NCBI GenBank assembly: GCA_947626435.1
Contig: CANQSB010000011.1
Coordinates: forward strand, 23,848 to 87,847
DNA from: an uncultured Lachnospiraceae bacterium
Lineage (GTDB): Bacteria > Bacillota > Clostridia > Lachnospirales > Lachnospiraceae
Length of the DNA: 64,000 bases
Direction of reading: 5' to 3'
Shown here: in pieces, positions 26,952-36,520 of the stretch
How positions within the stretch are numbered: the first letter of the stretch is position 1
Layout of the letters: each line of letters begins with the position of its first letter
The notes under the pieces: generated by a model
What the model saw: the letters and a program-made list of their open reading frames with translations, nothing else
Database searches by the model: none
Told to the model about the DNA's origin: nothing
Translations under genes and position numbers: made by a program

Positions 26952-29768
26952 ATGGGAAAAAAATTAATTATAACCGAGAAACCCTCCGTAGCGCAGGACT
27001 ACGCGAGGGTATTTAACGTATCAGGCAGAAGCAACGGATATATAGAAAACAAGGACTACGTAATTACGTGGTGTGTAGGGCATCTGGTGGAGATGGTCTA
27101 CCCCGAGGAGTACGATATAAAGTACAAAAAATGGGCGCTTGCCGACCTGCCGTTCCTGCCCGAGACATACAAATACGGCATTATCAAAAACGTAAAACAG
27201 CAGTATGACACAGTACACGCGTTGCTGCACAGGAAAGACATCGACACGGTTTACTGGGCGGGCGACTCAGGAAAAGAAGGTCAGACAATCGAGGAAAACA
27301 TCAGGAACTTCGGAGGAGTCCGCAAGGGCATGACAGAGCTTAGGGTATGGATAGACTCGCAGACCGAGGAGGAAATCCGCCGCGGAGTGCAGCAGGCAAA
27401 ACCGATGTCAGACTACGCGCGCCTTGGGGCGTCAGGCATTATGCGCTCAATCGAGGATTACGCGATGGGAATAAATTTTTCCCGCGTTATGTCAGTAAAA
27501 TACGGCAGACTTTTAAACAATGCCGCCGCTACCAAAAGCTATACAGCGATAGCAGTAGGACGCGTGATGACGTGCGTGCTTGGCATGGTGGTAAATCGTG
27601 AGCGGGAAATCCGCAATTTTAAAGAAACGCCATATTACCGCGTAGTCGGCAGCTTTACGGACGCTTCAATCGAGGCTGAATGGAAAGCAGTCGAAGGCTC
27701 TGAATATTTTGGCACACCAAAGCTTTACAGGGAAAACGGTTTTAAGGAAAAAGCAGACGCGCAGGCGCTTATAGACAGGCTTAACGGCAAGCCCGCCATG
27801 GTAAAATCGCTTGAAAAAGGCACAAGCAAAAAGAAACCGCCATTGCTTTTCAATCTTGCCGAGCTGCAGGCGGAATGTTCAAAACGCTTTAAAATAAGCC
27901 CCGATGAGGCTTTGCAGGTCGCGCAGGATTTATACGAAAAGAAGCTGACTACATACCCGAGGACAGACGCAAGAGTGCTTACGACGGCAGTTGCAAAGGA
28001 AATTGGCAAAAATCTGAACGGATTGAAAAACTATCAGCCGACACAGGGTTTTACAGCAAATATTTTACAAAAAAATTCTCATATGTCCATTGCCAAGACT
28101 CAGTACACGGACGACAGCAAGGTGACAGACCACTATGCGATAATCCCGACAGGACAGCTCACGGAGCTTTCATCGCTCACGCCCCTGCAGTCGAAGGTTT
28201 TTGATTTGATAGTCAGAAGATTTTTAAGCATTTTTTATCCGCCTGCCGAGTATCAGACGATAAAGCTTGCCGTAGGAATAGAAAATGAGAGTTTTTTCAC
28301 ATCCGCAAAGCTTTTAAAAAGCTTGGGATATCTTGAAGTAATGGGAAAAACGCTTGATGACGCTGCAGAGGATAGTGACGGAGATGACACGGCAAATAAA
28401 GACAGTGCAGACAGCAAATCAGATGGCAAAAAGGACACAAAAAAGCTGTTAGCCGCAATGTCCGCGTTAAAAAAAGGCGACAGCATAGAAGTAAAAGGGC
28501 TTGACATAAAAGAAAGCAAAACCACGCCCCCAAAGCGTTATACGTCGGGCTCAATGATACTTGCCATGGAAAACGCAGGACAGTTGATTGAAGACGAGGA
28601 GCTTCGTGCGCAGATAAAAGGCTCTGGCATAGGCACAAGCGCGACACGCGCGGAGATTATCAAAAAGCTGATACGCATAGGTTATCTTGACCTCAACAAA
28701 AAAACGCAGGTAATAACGCCGCAAAGCTTCGGCGAAATGGTGTACGAGGTCGTTGCGATGACAGTTCCCGCGCTTTTAAATCCCAAAATGACCGCGTCTT
28801 GGGAAAAAGGACTTGACGGCATCACGAACGGAACAGTTGATGTGAAAGAGTACCGCACAAAGCTTGAGGATTTTATCCGCAGGGAAACCTGTCAGATACG
28901 CGACAAGGATTTGACAGCTGAGCTTACTGTGCAAATCAATAAAAACGTGCCTAAATCTGCACAATATGGGAGCATAGACACATCAAATGACCAAAAAGGT
29001 CAACAAAATGTAGCTAATGCAAACAAAGACGCATCAGACGGAGCACAGGCATCAAGCCCTGCCGCAAGCGTAAATGATTCACAGTCAAATGCCGCGCCAA
29101 CAAATATCACAGCCGCCTATAACGACACACGCACGCGCATAGGCGCAAAATGCCCATTATGCGGAAACGATATAGTAGTAACTCCGTTTGGCTACGGATG
29201 CGCATCATACGACAAAACAAAAGAAAACAGTTGCCGCTTTGCAATCGGAAAGATCGCTGGCAAGGATATTTCGGAGCGTCAGGCAAAGGAGCTTTTGAAT
29301 AAAGGAAAAACAGCAGTCTTAAAGGGCTTTAAGTCAAAGACTGGAAAGAAGTTCGACGCGGCTCTGAAGCTTGACAAAGGACAAGTTGTATTTGACTTTC
29401 CCGAAAGACCGCAGCCGTCTGAAACAGCGCTTGAATGTCCGCGTTGCAAGGCTCAAAAGCTAAAGAAAAGCCAGTGGTACTATGAGTGTGGCTGCGGCTT
29501 TAGAATAGGGCATACCGTCGCTCAGGTGAATATTTCTGAAGAGCTTATGTGTGAGCTTTTCTCTACAGGGCGCACAAGCCAAAAGCTTATAGGCTTTAAG
29601 TCAAAGGCAGGAAAGGTATTTGACGCCTTTCTCCGATATGAGAATGAAACAATAAGATTTGACTTCAACGGTCAAGAAAATATTCCGCAAACAACTCAGC
29701 AGAGCAGCCTTGCAGACTCGGAATATGAAAGGTATCTGCTGGAGCAGATGGGAAAAATTGAGAGTTAG
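26952..29768 (+). CDS. topB: DNA topoisomerase III with zinc-ribbon and Topo_C repeats
   Basis: A 938-residue type IA topoisomerase. The N-terminal Toprim (KLIITEKPSVAQDYARV), the DxD region and the catalytic Tyr in TTYPRTDARVLT (about Tyr335) are intact. An acidic, low-complexity insert lies at about residues 470-500 (DDAAEDSDGDDT). The C-terminus has a Cys4 zinc ribbon (CPLCGNDI...) and two Topo_C repeat-type segments with GKTAVLKGFKSKTGKKFDA and LIGFKSKAGKVFDA. It decatenates and removes single-strand crossings in replication and recombination. It lies directly downstream of the Rpn nuclease gene. Confidence 0.95.
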   Translation: MGKKLIITEKPSVAQDYARVFNVSGRSNGYIENKDYVITWCVGHLVEMVYPEEYDIKYKKWALADLPFLPETYKYGIIKNVKQQYDTVHALLHRKDIDTVYWAGDSGKEGQTIEENIRNFGGVRKGMTELRVWIDSQTEEEIRRGVQQAKPMSDYARLGASGIMRSIEDYAMGINFSRVMSVKYGRLLNNAAATKSYTAIAVGRVMTCVLGMVVNREREIRNFKETPYYRVVGSFTDASIEAEWKAVEGSEYFGTPKLYRENGFKEKADAQALIDRLNGKPAMVKSLEKGTSKKKPPLLFNLAELQAECSKRFKISPDEALQVAQDLYEKKLTTYPRTDARVLTTAVAKEIGKNLNGLKNYQPTQGFTANILQKNSHMSIAKTQYTDDSKVTDHYAIIPTGQLTELSSLTPLQSKVFDLIVRRFLSIFYPPAEYQTIKLAVGIENESFFTSAKLLKSLGYLEVMGKTLDDAAEDSDGDDTANKDSADSKSDGKKDTKKLLAAMSALKKGDSIEVKGLDIKESKTTPPKRYTSGSMILAMENAGQLIEDEELRAQIKGSGIGTSATRAEIIKKLIRIGYLDLNKKTQVITPQSFGEMVYEVVAMTVPALLNPKMTASWEKGLDGITNGTVDVKEYRTKLEDFIRRETCQIRDKDLTAELTVQINKNVPKSAQYGSIDTSNDQKGQQNVANANKDASDGAQASSPAASVNDSQSNAAPTNITAAYNDTRTRIGAKCPLCGNDIVVTPFGYGCASYDKTKENSCRFAIGKIAGKDISERQAKELLNKGKTAVLKGFKSKTGKKFDAALKLDKGQVVFDFPERPQPSETALECPRCKAQKLKKSQWYYECGCGFRIGHTVAQVNISEELMCELFSTGRTSQKLIGFKSKAGKVFDAFLRYENETIRFDFNGQENIPQTTQQSSLADSEYERYLLEQMGKIES

Positions 29769-29787
29769 AGGGCAGTAGCAAACTAAT

Positions 29788-29878
29788 ACCAATCACTAAG
29801 GGAAAAACACGCCAATCGTCGGAAAAATATTTCGCCAATCATCGGAAAAATTTACCGCCAATCGTCGGAAAAATGTTG
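29788..29878 (+). repeat. Four tandem 23-bp repeats upstream of the DUF4143 ATPase
   Basis: Three close copies at 29811-29833, 29834-29856 and 29857-29878 share GCCAATCGTCGGAAAAAT, with one G-to-A change in the second. A degenerate fourth copy in the same register is at 29788-29810. The last copy runs into the -35 box of a likely promoter. The spacing (about two helical turns) suits a DNA-binding protein array. Confidence 0.85.
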
Positions 29879-29904
29879 TAAGATTTACAATTATGGTGCA
29901 TAAT
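29876..29904 (+). promoter_or_regulatory. Probable promoter of the DUF4143 ATPase gene
   Basis: TTGTAA (29876-29881), a 17-base spacer and CATAAT (29899-29904). The -35 box overlaps the end of the tandem repeat array, so a protein bound to the repeats could activate or block it. Confidence 0.55.
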
Positions 29905-29937
29905 ATATACAACACGAATAGAAATGAGGTTTTCCGA

Positions 29938-31209
29938 ATGAAAAATTACAGAAAAAGAATTGTCGATGACATTTTAAAACGAAAGCTTGAAGGCAAAGGC
30001 GCAGTGCTGGTTGAAGGTCCTAAGTGGTGCGGCAAAACGACAACTGCCGAACAGCTTGCCGCCAGCATTCTGTATATGGATGATCCGGAAAAGAAAGAGC
30101 AAAACATTGCTATGTCTGAATTGAATCCTAAACGGTTGTTAAATGGCGCAACACCGAGACTTATTGACGAATGGCAGCTTGCCCCAAAGTTATGGGATGC
30201 CATTCGCTTTGAGGTTGATCATCGCGGTGAGCTTGGACAGTTTGTACTAACCGGGTCTGCTGTTCCGGCTGACACCAAGGAAATTACTCACTCAGGTACA
30301 GGGCGTTTCACATGGCTTACGATGAGACCTATGAGCCTATATGAGTCGGGTGATTCAACAGGCGAAGTAAGCCTTAAGGCGTTGTTTGACGGTGAAGAGG
30401 AAATTGACGGAGGATCAAATCTGAAAATTGAACGGTTGGCTTTTCTTGTGTGTCGTGGAGGATGGCCGCAGGCAGTGGACATGCGAGATGAAATCGCATT
30501 AGATCAGGCTATGGATTATTATGATGCCGTTGTTCATTCCGATATAAACAGGGTAGACAATGTACAAAAAAATCCTGAAAGAGTCCGCAGGCTGATGCGT
30601 TCTTACGCGAGAAACCAAGGCAGTCAAGTGCCTAACACTATACTTGCAAAAGATATTGCGGCAAACGATGAGACACCGATAAGCGAAGAAACGGTTGCGG
30701 CGTATATTAATGCGCTCCGCAAGATATTTGTTGTGGAGGATATGCCAGCATGGAATCCTAATCTGCGGTCAAAAACAGCTATTCGTTCGTCCGATACCCG
30801 TTATTATATTGACCCGTCTATTGCAGCCGCCGCATTGGGAATAGGTCCGAATGACCTTATAAATGACTTAAAGACGTTCGGGTTCCTTTTTGAAACGCTC
30901 TGTATCAGAGATCTGCGTGTCTTTTCAGATGCGCTGAGAGAGGTTTATCATTACCGCGATAAGGACGGGCAGGAATGTGATGCAGTCGTCCATTTGAGAA
31001 ATGGAAGATATGGTCTTATTGAAATCAAGCTTGGTGGCGACAGGCTTATTGAGGAAGGCGCAAAGAACCTGAAAGCAATGGAAGCCAAAATTGATACTGA
31101 TAAGATGAAAGCGCCATCTTTCCTTATGGTTTTGACAGGAACAGGTGACTTTGCATATCGGCGTCATGACGGAATATTGGTGGTTCCTATCGGATGCTTA
31201 AAAAATTGA
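29938..31209 (+). CDS. AAA+ ATPase with DUF4143 domain
   Basis: About 423 residues: Walker A GPKWCGKTT, Walker B region LIDEWQLAPKLWDAIR with arginine-rich surroundings, and a C-terminal DUF4143 domain with the YRDKDGQECDAVVHL and GLIEIKLGG segments, which resemble a PD-(D/E)XK nuclease-like core. Members of this AAA_14/DUF4143 group are widespread in bacteria and archaea with no agreed function. ATG 29938 follows GAGGTTTTCCG; the frame is open upstream to 29893. It is transcribed alone, with its own repeats, promoter and terminator. Confidence 0.87.
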   Translation: MKNYRKRIVDDILKRKLEGKGAVLVEGPKWCGKTTTAEQLAASILYMDDPEKKEQNIAMSELNPKRLLNGATPRLIDEWQLAPKLWDAIRFEVDHRGELGQFVLTGSAVPADTKEITHSGTGRFTWLTMRPMSLYESGDSTGEVSLKALFDGEEEIDGGSNLKIERLAFLVCRGGWPQAVDMRDEIALDQAMDYYDAVVHSDINRVDNVQKNPERVRRLMRSYARNQGSQVPNTILAKDIAANDETPISEETVAAYINALRKIFVVEDMPAWNPNLRSKTAIRSSDTRYYIDPSIAAAALGIGPNDLINDLKTFGFLFETLCIRDLRVFSDALREVYHYRDKDGQECDAVVHLRNGRYGLIEIKLGGDRLIEEGAKNLKAMEAKIDTDKMKAPSFLMVLTGTGDFAYRRHDGILVVPIGCLKN

Positions 31210-31242
31210 CACAAAATGCCACATAATAATTAGTAATAATGA

Positions 31243-31269
31243 AAAAACAGCCCGGACATGGCTGTTTTT
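31243..31269 (+). terminator. Terminator after the DUF4143 ATPase
   Basis: AAAAACAGCC (31243-31252) pairs with GGCTGTTTTT (31260-31269). Confidence 0.85.
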
Positions 31270-31412
31270 CTTATGCCCAAATAAGACATGCAATAAAAAT
31301 ACGCATAAAATGCTCAAAAATTATATTTTATATGGAAAATTTTTAGGTTTTACATTAGAATAAAAAATATGAGTAAATCAGCCGTCCAACAGCGGCAGAA
31401 CGGAGAACATTT

Positions 31413-33287
31413 ATGACATTCAGAAAAAGTAAGAAAAAATCACAGGAAGATGAACAAAAAGACCCGAATTATAAAGAATACTCGCTTTTTTCAAATATGC
31501 TGTACATCATGAAAGGAATGTTTGGTGCACAAAAGCCCCTGCTTTTCTTTATACCGCTTGGCATTGCGGCGGAGGTAGCCAATACTTATATCCCTTCGTT
31601 TGCGCTGCGCGCGGTCATCAATGACATCACAAACAATGTTGGGACAAGGCAGCTTCTTTATACGGCGCTTCTTTTTGCGTTTATGATGCTTATAGCAGGC
31701 GCAGCGAGCATGTTTGCCAATGCCAATCTTTGGTGGCGCTGGATAGGCGCGAGGATGAACTTCATCATGATGCGCATCCGCAAGGTGCTTTACATGGATT
31801 ATGAACATCTCGAATCACCGGTCGTGATGAAAGCACAGGGGAAAGCGCAATATGCGACAGACGGCAACAATAATGGTGTGGAGGGCATGATGCGTTCCTC
31901 ATATGAGATAATGAAAGTATTCGCTTCTTCTTTTACCGCCGTCCTTATCATCGGGAAGTTATCGCCTTGGATCGTGCTTATGATATTTGTATTTGGCGCG
32001 TTGTACTTTCTGAGTATGGATAGCACCAAGAAAAGGGACAAGAAAACATGGGACGAATGTTCCCCCTATTGGCATAAACAGTGGTATATGCTGAACACCA
32101 TGACGAATTTTACCTACGGAAAAGATATACGTCTGTTTTCCATGGGCGGGTGGCTTGTCAACAAGTACGCGGGTATTCAGGACTATCTTCAAAGGCTTAT
32201 GTGCGAGTCGAAAAACCGTTGGATGGGACATACGATATTCAGCAATATTTTGGGGCTTGTCAATTTGGCGATAGTCTACGGTTATCTTATCAGCAGAGTG
32301 CTTTCGGGCGAGATATCGATTGCGGATTTTTCCCTCTATCTTGGAGCTATCGCAAGCTTCAACAACGTACTGCAACAGGTATTTAACAACGTGGCGGATT
32401 TAAGACAGCAGTCGCGCGAAATCAATGATTTCCGCACCTTTTTGGAATACCCTGAACGCGGGGTATTTAAGGATGCGGACGCAGAGCCGCCGTCGCTTAA
32501 AGGGATGGACAAGTATGTGTTCACATTTGAAAATGTATCGTTCAAGTATGCCGAGGCGCCCGATTACGCGCTGAAAGATTTAAACCTGACGCTTGAGGCG
32601 GGGGAGCGTCTTGCGGTCGTCGGGCTTAACGGAGCGGGCAAGTCCACATTTATCAAGCTTTTGTGCGGGCTTTATGTGCCGACATCGGGGCGCATACTTT
32701 TAAACGGCATTGATATACGGCGTTACGATAAGCGTGAGTATTATGAGCTTTTTGCGCCTGTGTTCCAAAATGTCGAGCTTTTTGCCTTTTCGATGGGTGA
32801 AAATGTGTCAATGCGCGGCAGCAGCGAGACAGACACAGACAGGACGATAAGCTGTCTTCGCGACGCGGGACTTTCCGAAAAGCTTGATACACTTCCTAAA
32901 GGTGTGGAAACGCAGCTTTTGAAAGTGCTGCATGACGACGGCATAGACCTTTCGGGCGGCGAGAGGCAGAAGCTTGCTTTTGCAAGGGCACTGTACAAAA
33001 ATTCGCCGATAGTGATACTTGACGAGCCGACTTCCGCTCTTGACGCGCTTGCGGAATATAAGATGTATATGGATTTTGACAGGCTGATAGGTGAAAAATC
33101 GGCTGTATACATTTCACACCGCCTGTCGTCCACGCGCTTCTGCGATCATGTGGCATTGTTTGAAAACGGTACGCTCACAGAGTACGGTACGCACGAGTCG
33201 CTTATGGAAAAGGGCGGCGCGTACTGTGAAATGTTCAACGTACAGGCGCAGTATTACAGAGAGGAGGGCGGCGCGGATGAAGCTTAA
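31413..33287 (+). CDS. ABC exporter half-transporter (subunit 1)
   Basis: A 624-residue type I ABC exporter half: a six-segment membrane domain (residues about 45-330), then a nucleotide-binding domain with Walker A VVGLNGAGKST, Q-loop VFQNVELFAF, signature LSGGERQK, Walker B VILDEPTSALD and H-loop YISHRLSS. It overlaps the next exporter gene by 11 bp, so the two most likely form a heterodimer. The substrate is unknown; candidates are peptides, lipids or drugs. Both nucleotide sites keep the catalytic Glu. The start at 31413 follows AACGGAGAAC. Confidence 0.9.
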   Translation: MTFRKSKKKSQEDEQKDPNYKEYSLFSNMLYIMKGMFGAQKPLLFFIPLGIAAEVANTYIPSFALRAVINDITNNVGTRQLLYTALLFAFMMLIAGAASMFANANLWWRWIGARMNFIMMRIRKVLYMDYEHLESPVVMKAQGKAQYATDGNNNGVEGMMRSSYEIMKVFASSFTAVLIIGKLSPWIVLMIFVFGALYFLSMDSTKKRDKKTWDECSPYWHKQWYMLNTMTNFTYGKDIRLFSMGGWLVNKYAGIQDYLQRLMCESKNRWMGHTIFSNILGLVNLAIVYGYLISRVLSGEISIADFSLYLGAIASFNNVLQQVFNNVADLRQQSREINDFRTFLEYPERGVFKDADAEPPSLKGMDKYVFTFENVSFKYAEAPDYALKDLNLTLEAGERLAVVGLNGAGKSTFIKLLCGLYVPTSGRILLNGIDIRRYDKREYYELFAPVFQNVELFAFSMGENVSMRGSSETDTDRTISCLRDAGLSEKLDTLPKGVETQLLKVLHDDGIDLSGGERQKLAFARALYKNSPIVILDEPTSALDALAEYKMYMDFDRLIGEKSAVYISHRLSSTRFCDHVALFENGTLTEYGTHESLMEKGGAYCEMFNVQAQYYREEGGADEA

Positions 33288-35127
33288 AAAGTCATTATCG
33301 CTCATCAGGCTGTTTGTTTCCTATGCATGGGAGTGCAAGGCGTCATATTTTATATTTTTCATAGCGGACATAGTGCTGAATGCCGTGTCGCCGTTTATCA
33401 CGATTATATTTCCGGCGCTTGTTATCGACGAGCTTACAGGTCAGCGCAGACCGGAGTATATCGTGATGTACGTCGCATGTACCGTAGCGCTTCAGTATGC
33501 GGTCAGCGCAGTCAGAGGTGTTATAGGTCTGACTAAGGAGAAATATGCGGATCTGTATAACAGGTATCTGCAGATGAAGCTTGCAAAGAAGTGCGTTGAC
33601 ATGGATTTTCAGCATACGGAGGACAAGGCTGTGCTTGAGCAGCTTGAAAAGGCAAAGACAGGAATAGAGTGGTATTCGGGAGGTATCAGCGGCATCTTGG
33701 ACACATTCGGCGCTATATTGACCCATACGGTCACACTGCTTGGAACGGCGGCGCTTGTTATCAACGGCGCACCCATACTGATTGCGGTATATGCGGTATG
33801 TATTACGGTGCAGGCTGTTTGCAGATATTATGTGCAGAAGATAAATCATGAGCATTTTTTGAAGCTGTCAAAGGAAAATCGGGCTTTCGGATATATGTTC
33901 TGGGAGCTTGCAAATATCCGCTTCGGGAAGGATATCAGGCTTTACGGCGCGGAACAGACGATAGAGGACAAATGCAGGGCAAGTATCAGGTCGCAGGCGA
34001 ACATATGGAAAGGTCAGGCGATGAGCTGTATGCCCTATGATCTTGCCAGTGTGCCATTTACGGCAGGACGCTATTTTGCGGAGCTTTTCATACTGGGAAA
34101 AAAGGCGCTTGGCGGGGCGATTTCTATCGGCTCATTTACTATGTATATGAATGCAAGCAATACTTTCGGTCAAAGCCTGCAGAATATAATATGGTGTATC
34201 CAAAGGCTGCATTCAAGCCTTGCCTATATCAATGAATTTGTGGTATTCATGGAATATCCTAATGCGGTGCATCACGGAAGCCTGCACCCTGATAACAGCG
34301 CGGAGCACACGATTGAGTTCAGGAATGTGAGCTTTACATATCCGCATACAGATGTGCAGGTGTTAAAAAATATCAATGTCGTGCTTCATTCGGGCGAGCA
34401 TATCTCTGTCGTGGGGCTTAACGGCGCGGGGAAGACCACATTCATAAAGCTGCTGTGCAGGCTGTATGACCCGACTAATGGGCAGATACTGCTTGACGGG
34501 ACAGATATCAGGGAATATGTATATGAGGAATATGTGAAGCTGATTTCAGTGGTGTTTCAGGATTTTGAGCTGTTTGCGTTTACGGCGCGTGAAAATGTCA
34601 CTCTGACGGAAAGCCATGCCAAGACGGAGGATGTGCGCGAAAACGAGGAAAAGCATGAGTCTATATTCAAGGCAGAGGAATGTGCTGTGGCGGACGATGA
34701 AAAATTTGACAGGGTAATCAGGCAGGCGGGGCTGTCGGAGGCAGTCGCAAAGCTCAAATACGGCGCTGATACATTTATAATGAAAGGCTTCGACCACGGC
34801 GGCAGCGAGATGTCGGGCGGCGAACAGCAGAAGCTTGCGATAGCGCGTGCGCTTTACAAAGACGCGCCTGTAGTGATACTCGACGAGCCGACGGCGGCGC
34901 TTGACCCTATCGCGGAATATGAGATTTACAGGCAGTTTAACACGCTTGTTGACGGCAAGACGGCAATTTATATTTCCCACAGGCTGTCTTCGTGCAGATT
35001 TTGTGATATAATTTATGTGTTCGTGGACGGTGAGATAAAAGAACGCGGCACCCACGCCGAGCTTGCCGCCGTAGAGGGCGGACATTATGCCAGGATGTTT
35101 GCGGCGCAGGCGCAGTATTATAAGTGA
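33277..35127 (+). CDS. ABC exporter half-transporter (subunit 2)
   Basis: A 616-residue partner of the upstream gene. The membrane domain comes first, then Walker A VVGLNGAGKTT, Q-loop VFQDFELFAF, signature MSGGEQQK and Walker B VILDEPTAALD. An unusual acidic insert of about 25 residues (SHAKTEDVRENEEKHESIF) lies between the Q-loop and the signature, absent in subunit 1. ATG 33277 follows GAGGAGGG and overlaps the end of subunit 1; the open frame extends further upstream but is not used. Substrate unknown. Confidence 0.9.
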   Translation: MKLKKSLSLIRLFVSYAWECKASYFIFFIADIVLNAVSPFITIIFPALVIDELTGQRRPEYIVMYVACTVALQYAVSAVRGVIGLTKEKYADLYNRYLQMKLAKKCVDMDFQHTEDKAVLEQLEKAKTGIEWYSGGISGILDTFGAILTHTVTLLGTAALVINGAPILIAVYAVCITVQAVCRYYVQKINHEHFLKLSKENRAFGYMFWELANIRFGKDIRLYGAEQTIEDKCRASIRSQANIWKGQAMSCMPYDLASVPFTAGRYFAELFILGKKALGGAISIGSFTMYMNASNTFGQSLQNIIWCIQRLHSSLAYINEFVVFMEYPNAVHHGSLHPDNSAEHTIEFRNVSFTYPHTDVQVLKNINVVLHSGEHISVVGLNGAGKTTFIKLLCRLYDPTNGQILLDGTDIREYVYEEYVKLISVVFQDFELFAFTARENVTLTESHAKTEDVRENEEKHESIFKAEECAVADDEKFDRVIRQAGLSEAVAKLKYGADTFIMKGFDHGGSEMSGGEQQKLAIARALYKDAPVVILDEPTAALDPIAEYEIYRQFNTLVDGKTAIYISHRLSSCRFCDIIYVFVDGEIKERGTHAELAAVEGGHYARMFAAQAQYYK

Positions 35128-35226
35128 AATGTCTGCGATATTTTCAGGGAAGTGGACAATACAATTCAGATGCGAGGTATGGAAGCACTACGCGTATAAA
35201 TATCAAAATGATGTTGGAGGGAAAAG

Positions 35227-35928
35227 ATGATTAAAGCAATTTTGACAATTGACGATATTGCGTCAAAAAACACTCCTGCGATAGTGGATTATCTTCAGGA
35301 GAAAGGAATACAGGCGATAATGTTTGCCGTAGGGCAGAATTTGGAGAAATATCCGAAGCAGGCGGTTTACGCACTAAAGAATGGTATGATAATAGGAAAC
35401 CACAGCTATTCCCACCCTGCGTTTTCGTCACTTTCAATGGATGAGTGCGTAAAAGAAATCGAAAAGTGCGAGGAGCTGCTTGACAGGCTGTATCAGTCCG
35501 CGGGCGTGAAGCGAAGGTTCAGACCTTTCCGTTTTCCGTATGGAGATAAGGGCGGTGAAAATAAAGCGGCGCTTCAAAAATATTTGACTGAAAACGGCTT
35601 TAATAAGGTAAAGGACACTCAAATCCCCTACAAGTGGTGGCAAGATAACGGATTAAACAAGGATATTGATACATTTTGGACATTTGATTTTGCGGAATAC
35701 AATATCCGTCCCGACAGCGGTTTTACCAAAGATGATGTATGGCGGAAAATCCACGACCCGAACCCAAGCACAGGAGCCGCTTTGCTTGCCGATGGCGGCA
35801 GGCACATTATCCTTTTGCACGCGCATGATGAGACGGAGGAAATGCTGCCCGAATACTATAAGCTGTTTATTGATTATCTGTTGGAAAACGGTGTGGAGTT
35901 TGAAAAGCCTGAATTTTTGGACAGATAA
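35227..35928 (+). CDS. Polysaccharide deacetylase (NodB-like, CE4) protein
   Basis: A 233-residue single-domain protein. The CE4 motifs are visible: LTIDDI near the start (usual TFDDG position), GNHSYSHPAF (the two metal-binding His), RFPYG and IILLHAH near the C-terminus. No signal peptide is present, so it may act in the cytoplasm or be released in another way. The family removes N- or O-acetyl groups from chitin, peptidoglycan or related glycans, though some act on non-sugar amides. It is preceded by GGAGGGAAAAG. Confidence 0.88.
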   Translation: MIKAILTIDDIASKNTPAIVDYLQEKGIQAIMFAVGQNLEKYPKQAVYALKNGMIIGNHSYSHPAFSSLSMDECVKEIEKCEELLDRLYQSAGVKRRFRPFRFPYGDKGGENKAALQKYLTENGFNKVKDTQIPYKWWQDNGLNKDIDTFWTFDFAEYNIRPDSGFTKDDVWRKIHDPNPSTGAALLADGGRHIILLHAHDETEEMLPEYYKLFIDYLLENGVEFEKPEFLDR

Positions 35929-35977
35929 GATTTTTGTAAGTTTATGGCAAAGAAGAGTGATAATGAGGAGCAGGCAG

Positions 35978-36514
35978 ATGAAAAAGAGCAGACTGTCTTA
36001 TGATGAATGGAAATGTATTGAAAAGAAGCAAATCCATGGGAAACGGGTAATGATAAATGGATTTGAAGGCTATATCGGACTTTTAAATATTGAAAAAGTG
36101 ACAGTGCCGCAGATATGGAAATTTAATGGTGAAGATATTGTCGTATGCGATGAAGGCTTGAAATGGTTATCAATACTGCCGGAAAATGATTTTTATTGCA
36201 TTACGGCGATGTTGGATGAAAATAACGGTATTCTTTTATGGTACATAGATATGATAGCATCTCAGGGAATTGACGAGGATGGATTTCCGTATTTTGACGA
36301 CCTTTATCTGGATTTGGTAGTATATCCTGACGGAACGGTTATTGAGGACGATATGGACGAATTGGGAGAAGCGCTTGCCGCAAATGATATTTCAAGAGAG
36401 CAATATCGGCTTGCGCTTGATACGGCTCAGAGGTTGAAAGAGGGGCTTTTGAGTGATATTAAAAAATTTATTTCGTATACACATATTTGTCTGAATGAGA
36501 TAATGGGGGTATAA
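35978..36514 (+). CDS. DUF402 domain protein
   Basis: About 178 residues. The C-terminal two thirds match DUF402: WYIDMIAS, DLYLDLVVYPDG, a DDMDELGEAL acidic segment and the helix REQYRLALDTAQRL. The family includes Ntdp nucleoside tri-/diphosphatases and FAU-1-like RNA-binding proteins. ATG 35978 follows GAGGAG; the open frame upstream overlaps the deacetylase gene and is not family-like. Exact activity unknown. Confidence 0.8.
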   Translation: MKKSRLSYDEWKCIEKKQIHGKRVMINGFEGYIGLLNIEKVTVPQIWKFNGEDIVVCDEGLKWLSILPENDFYCITAMLDENNGILLWYIDMIASQGIDEDGFPYFDDLYLDLVVYPDGTVIEDDMDELGEALAANDISREQYRLALDTAQRLKEGLLSDIKKFISYTHICLNEIMGV

Positions 36515-36520
36515 AATACA

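Noticed and set aside
29788..29878. CRISPR-like array
   Set aside because: The 23-bp units are directly adjacent without unique spacers, and there are no cas genes.
33091..33276. Upstream extension of ABC subunit 2
   Set aside because: It overlaps the preceding gene in another frame; GAGGAGGG points to ATG 33277 and the domain starts there.
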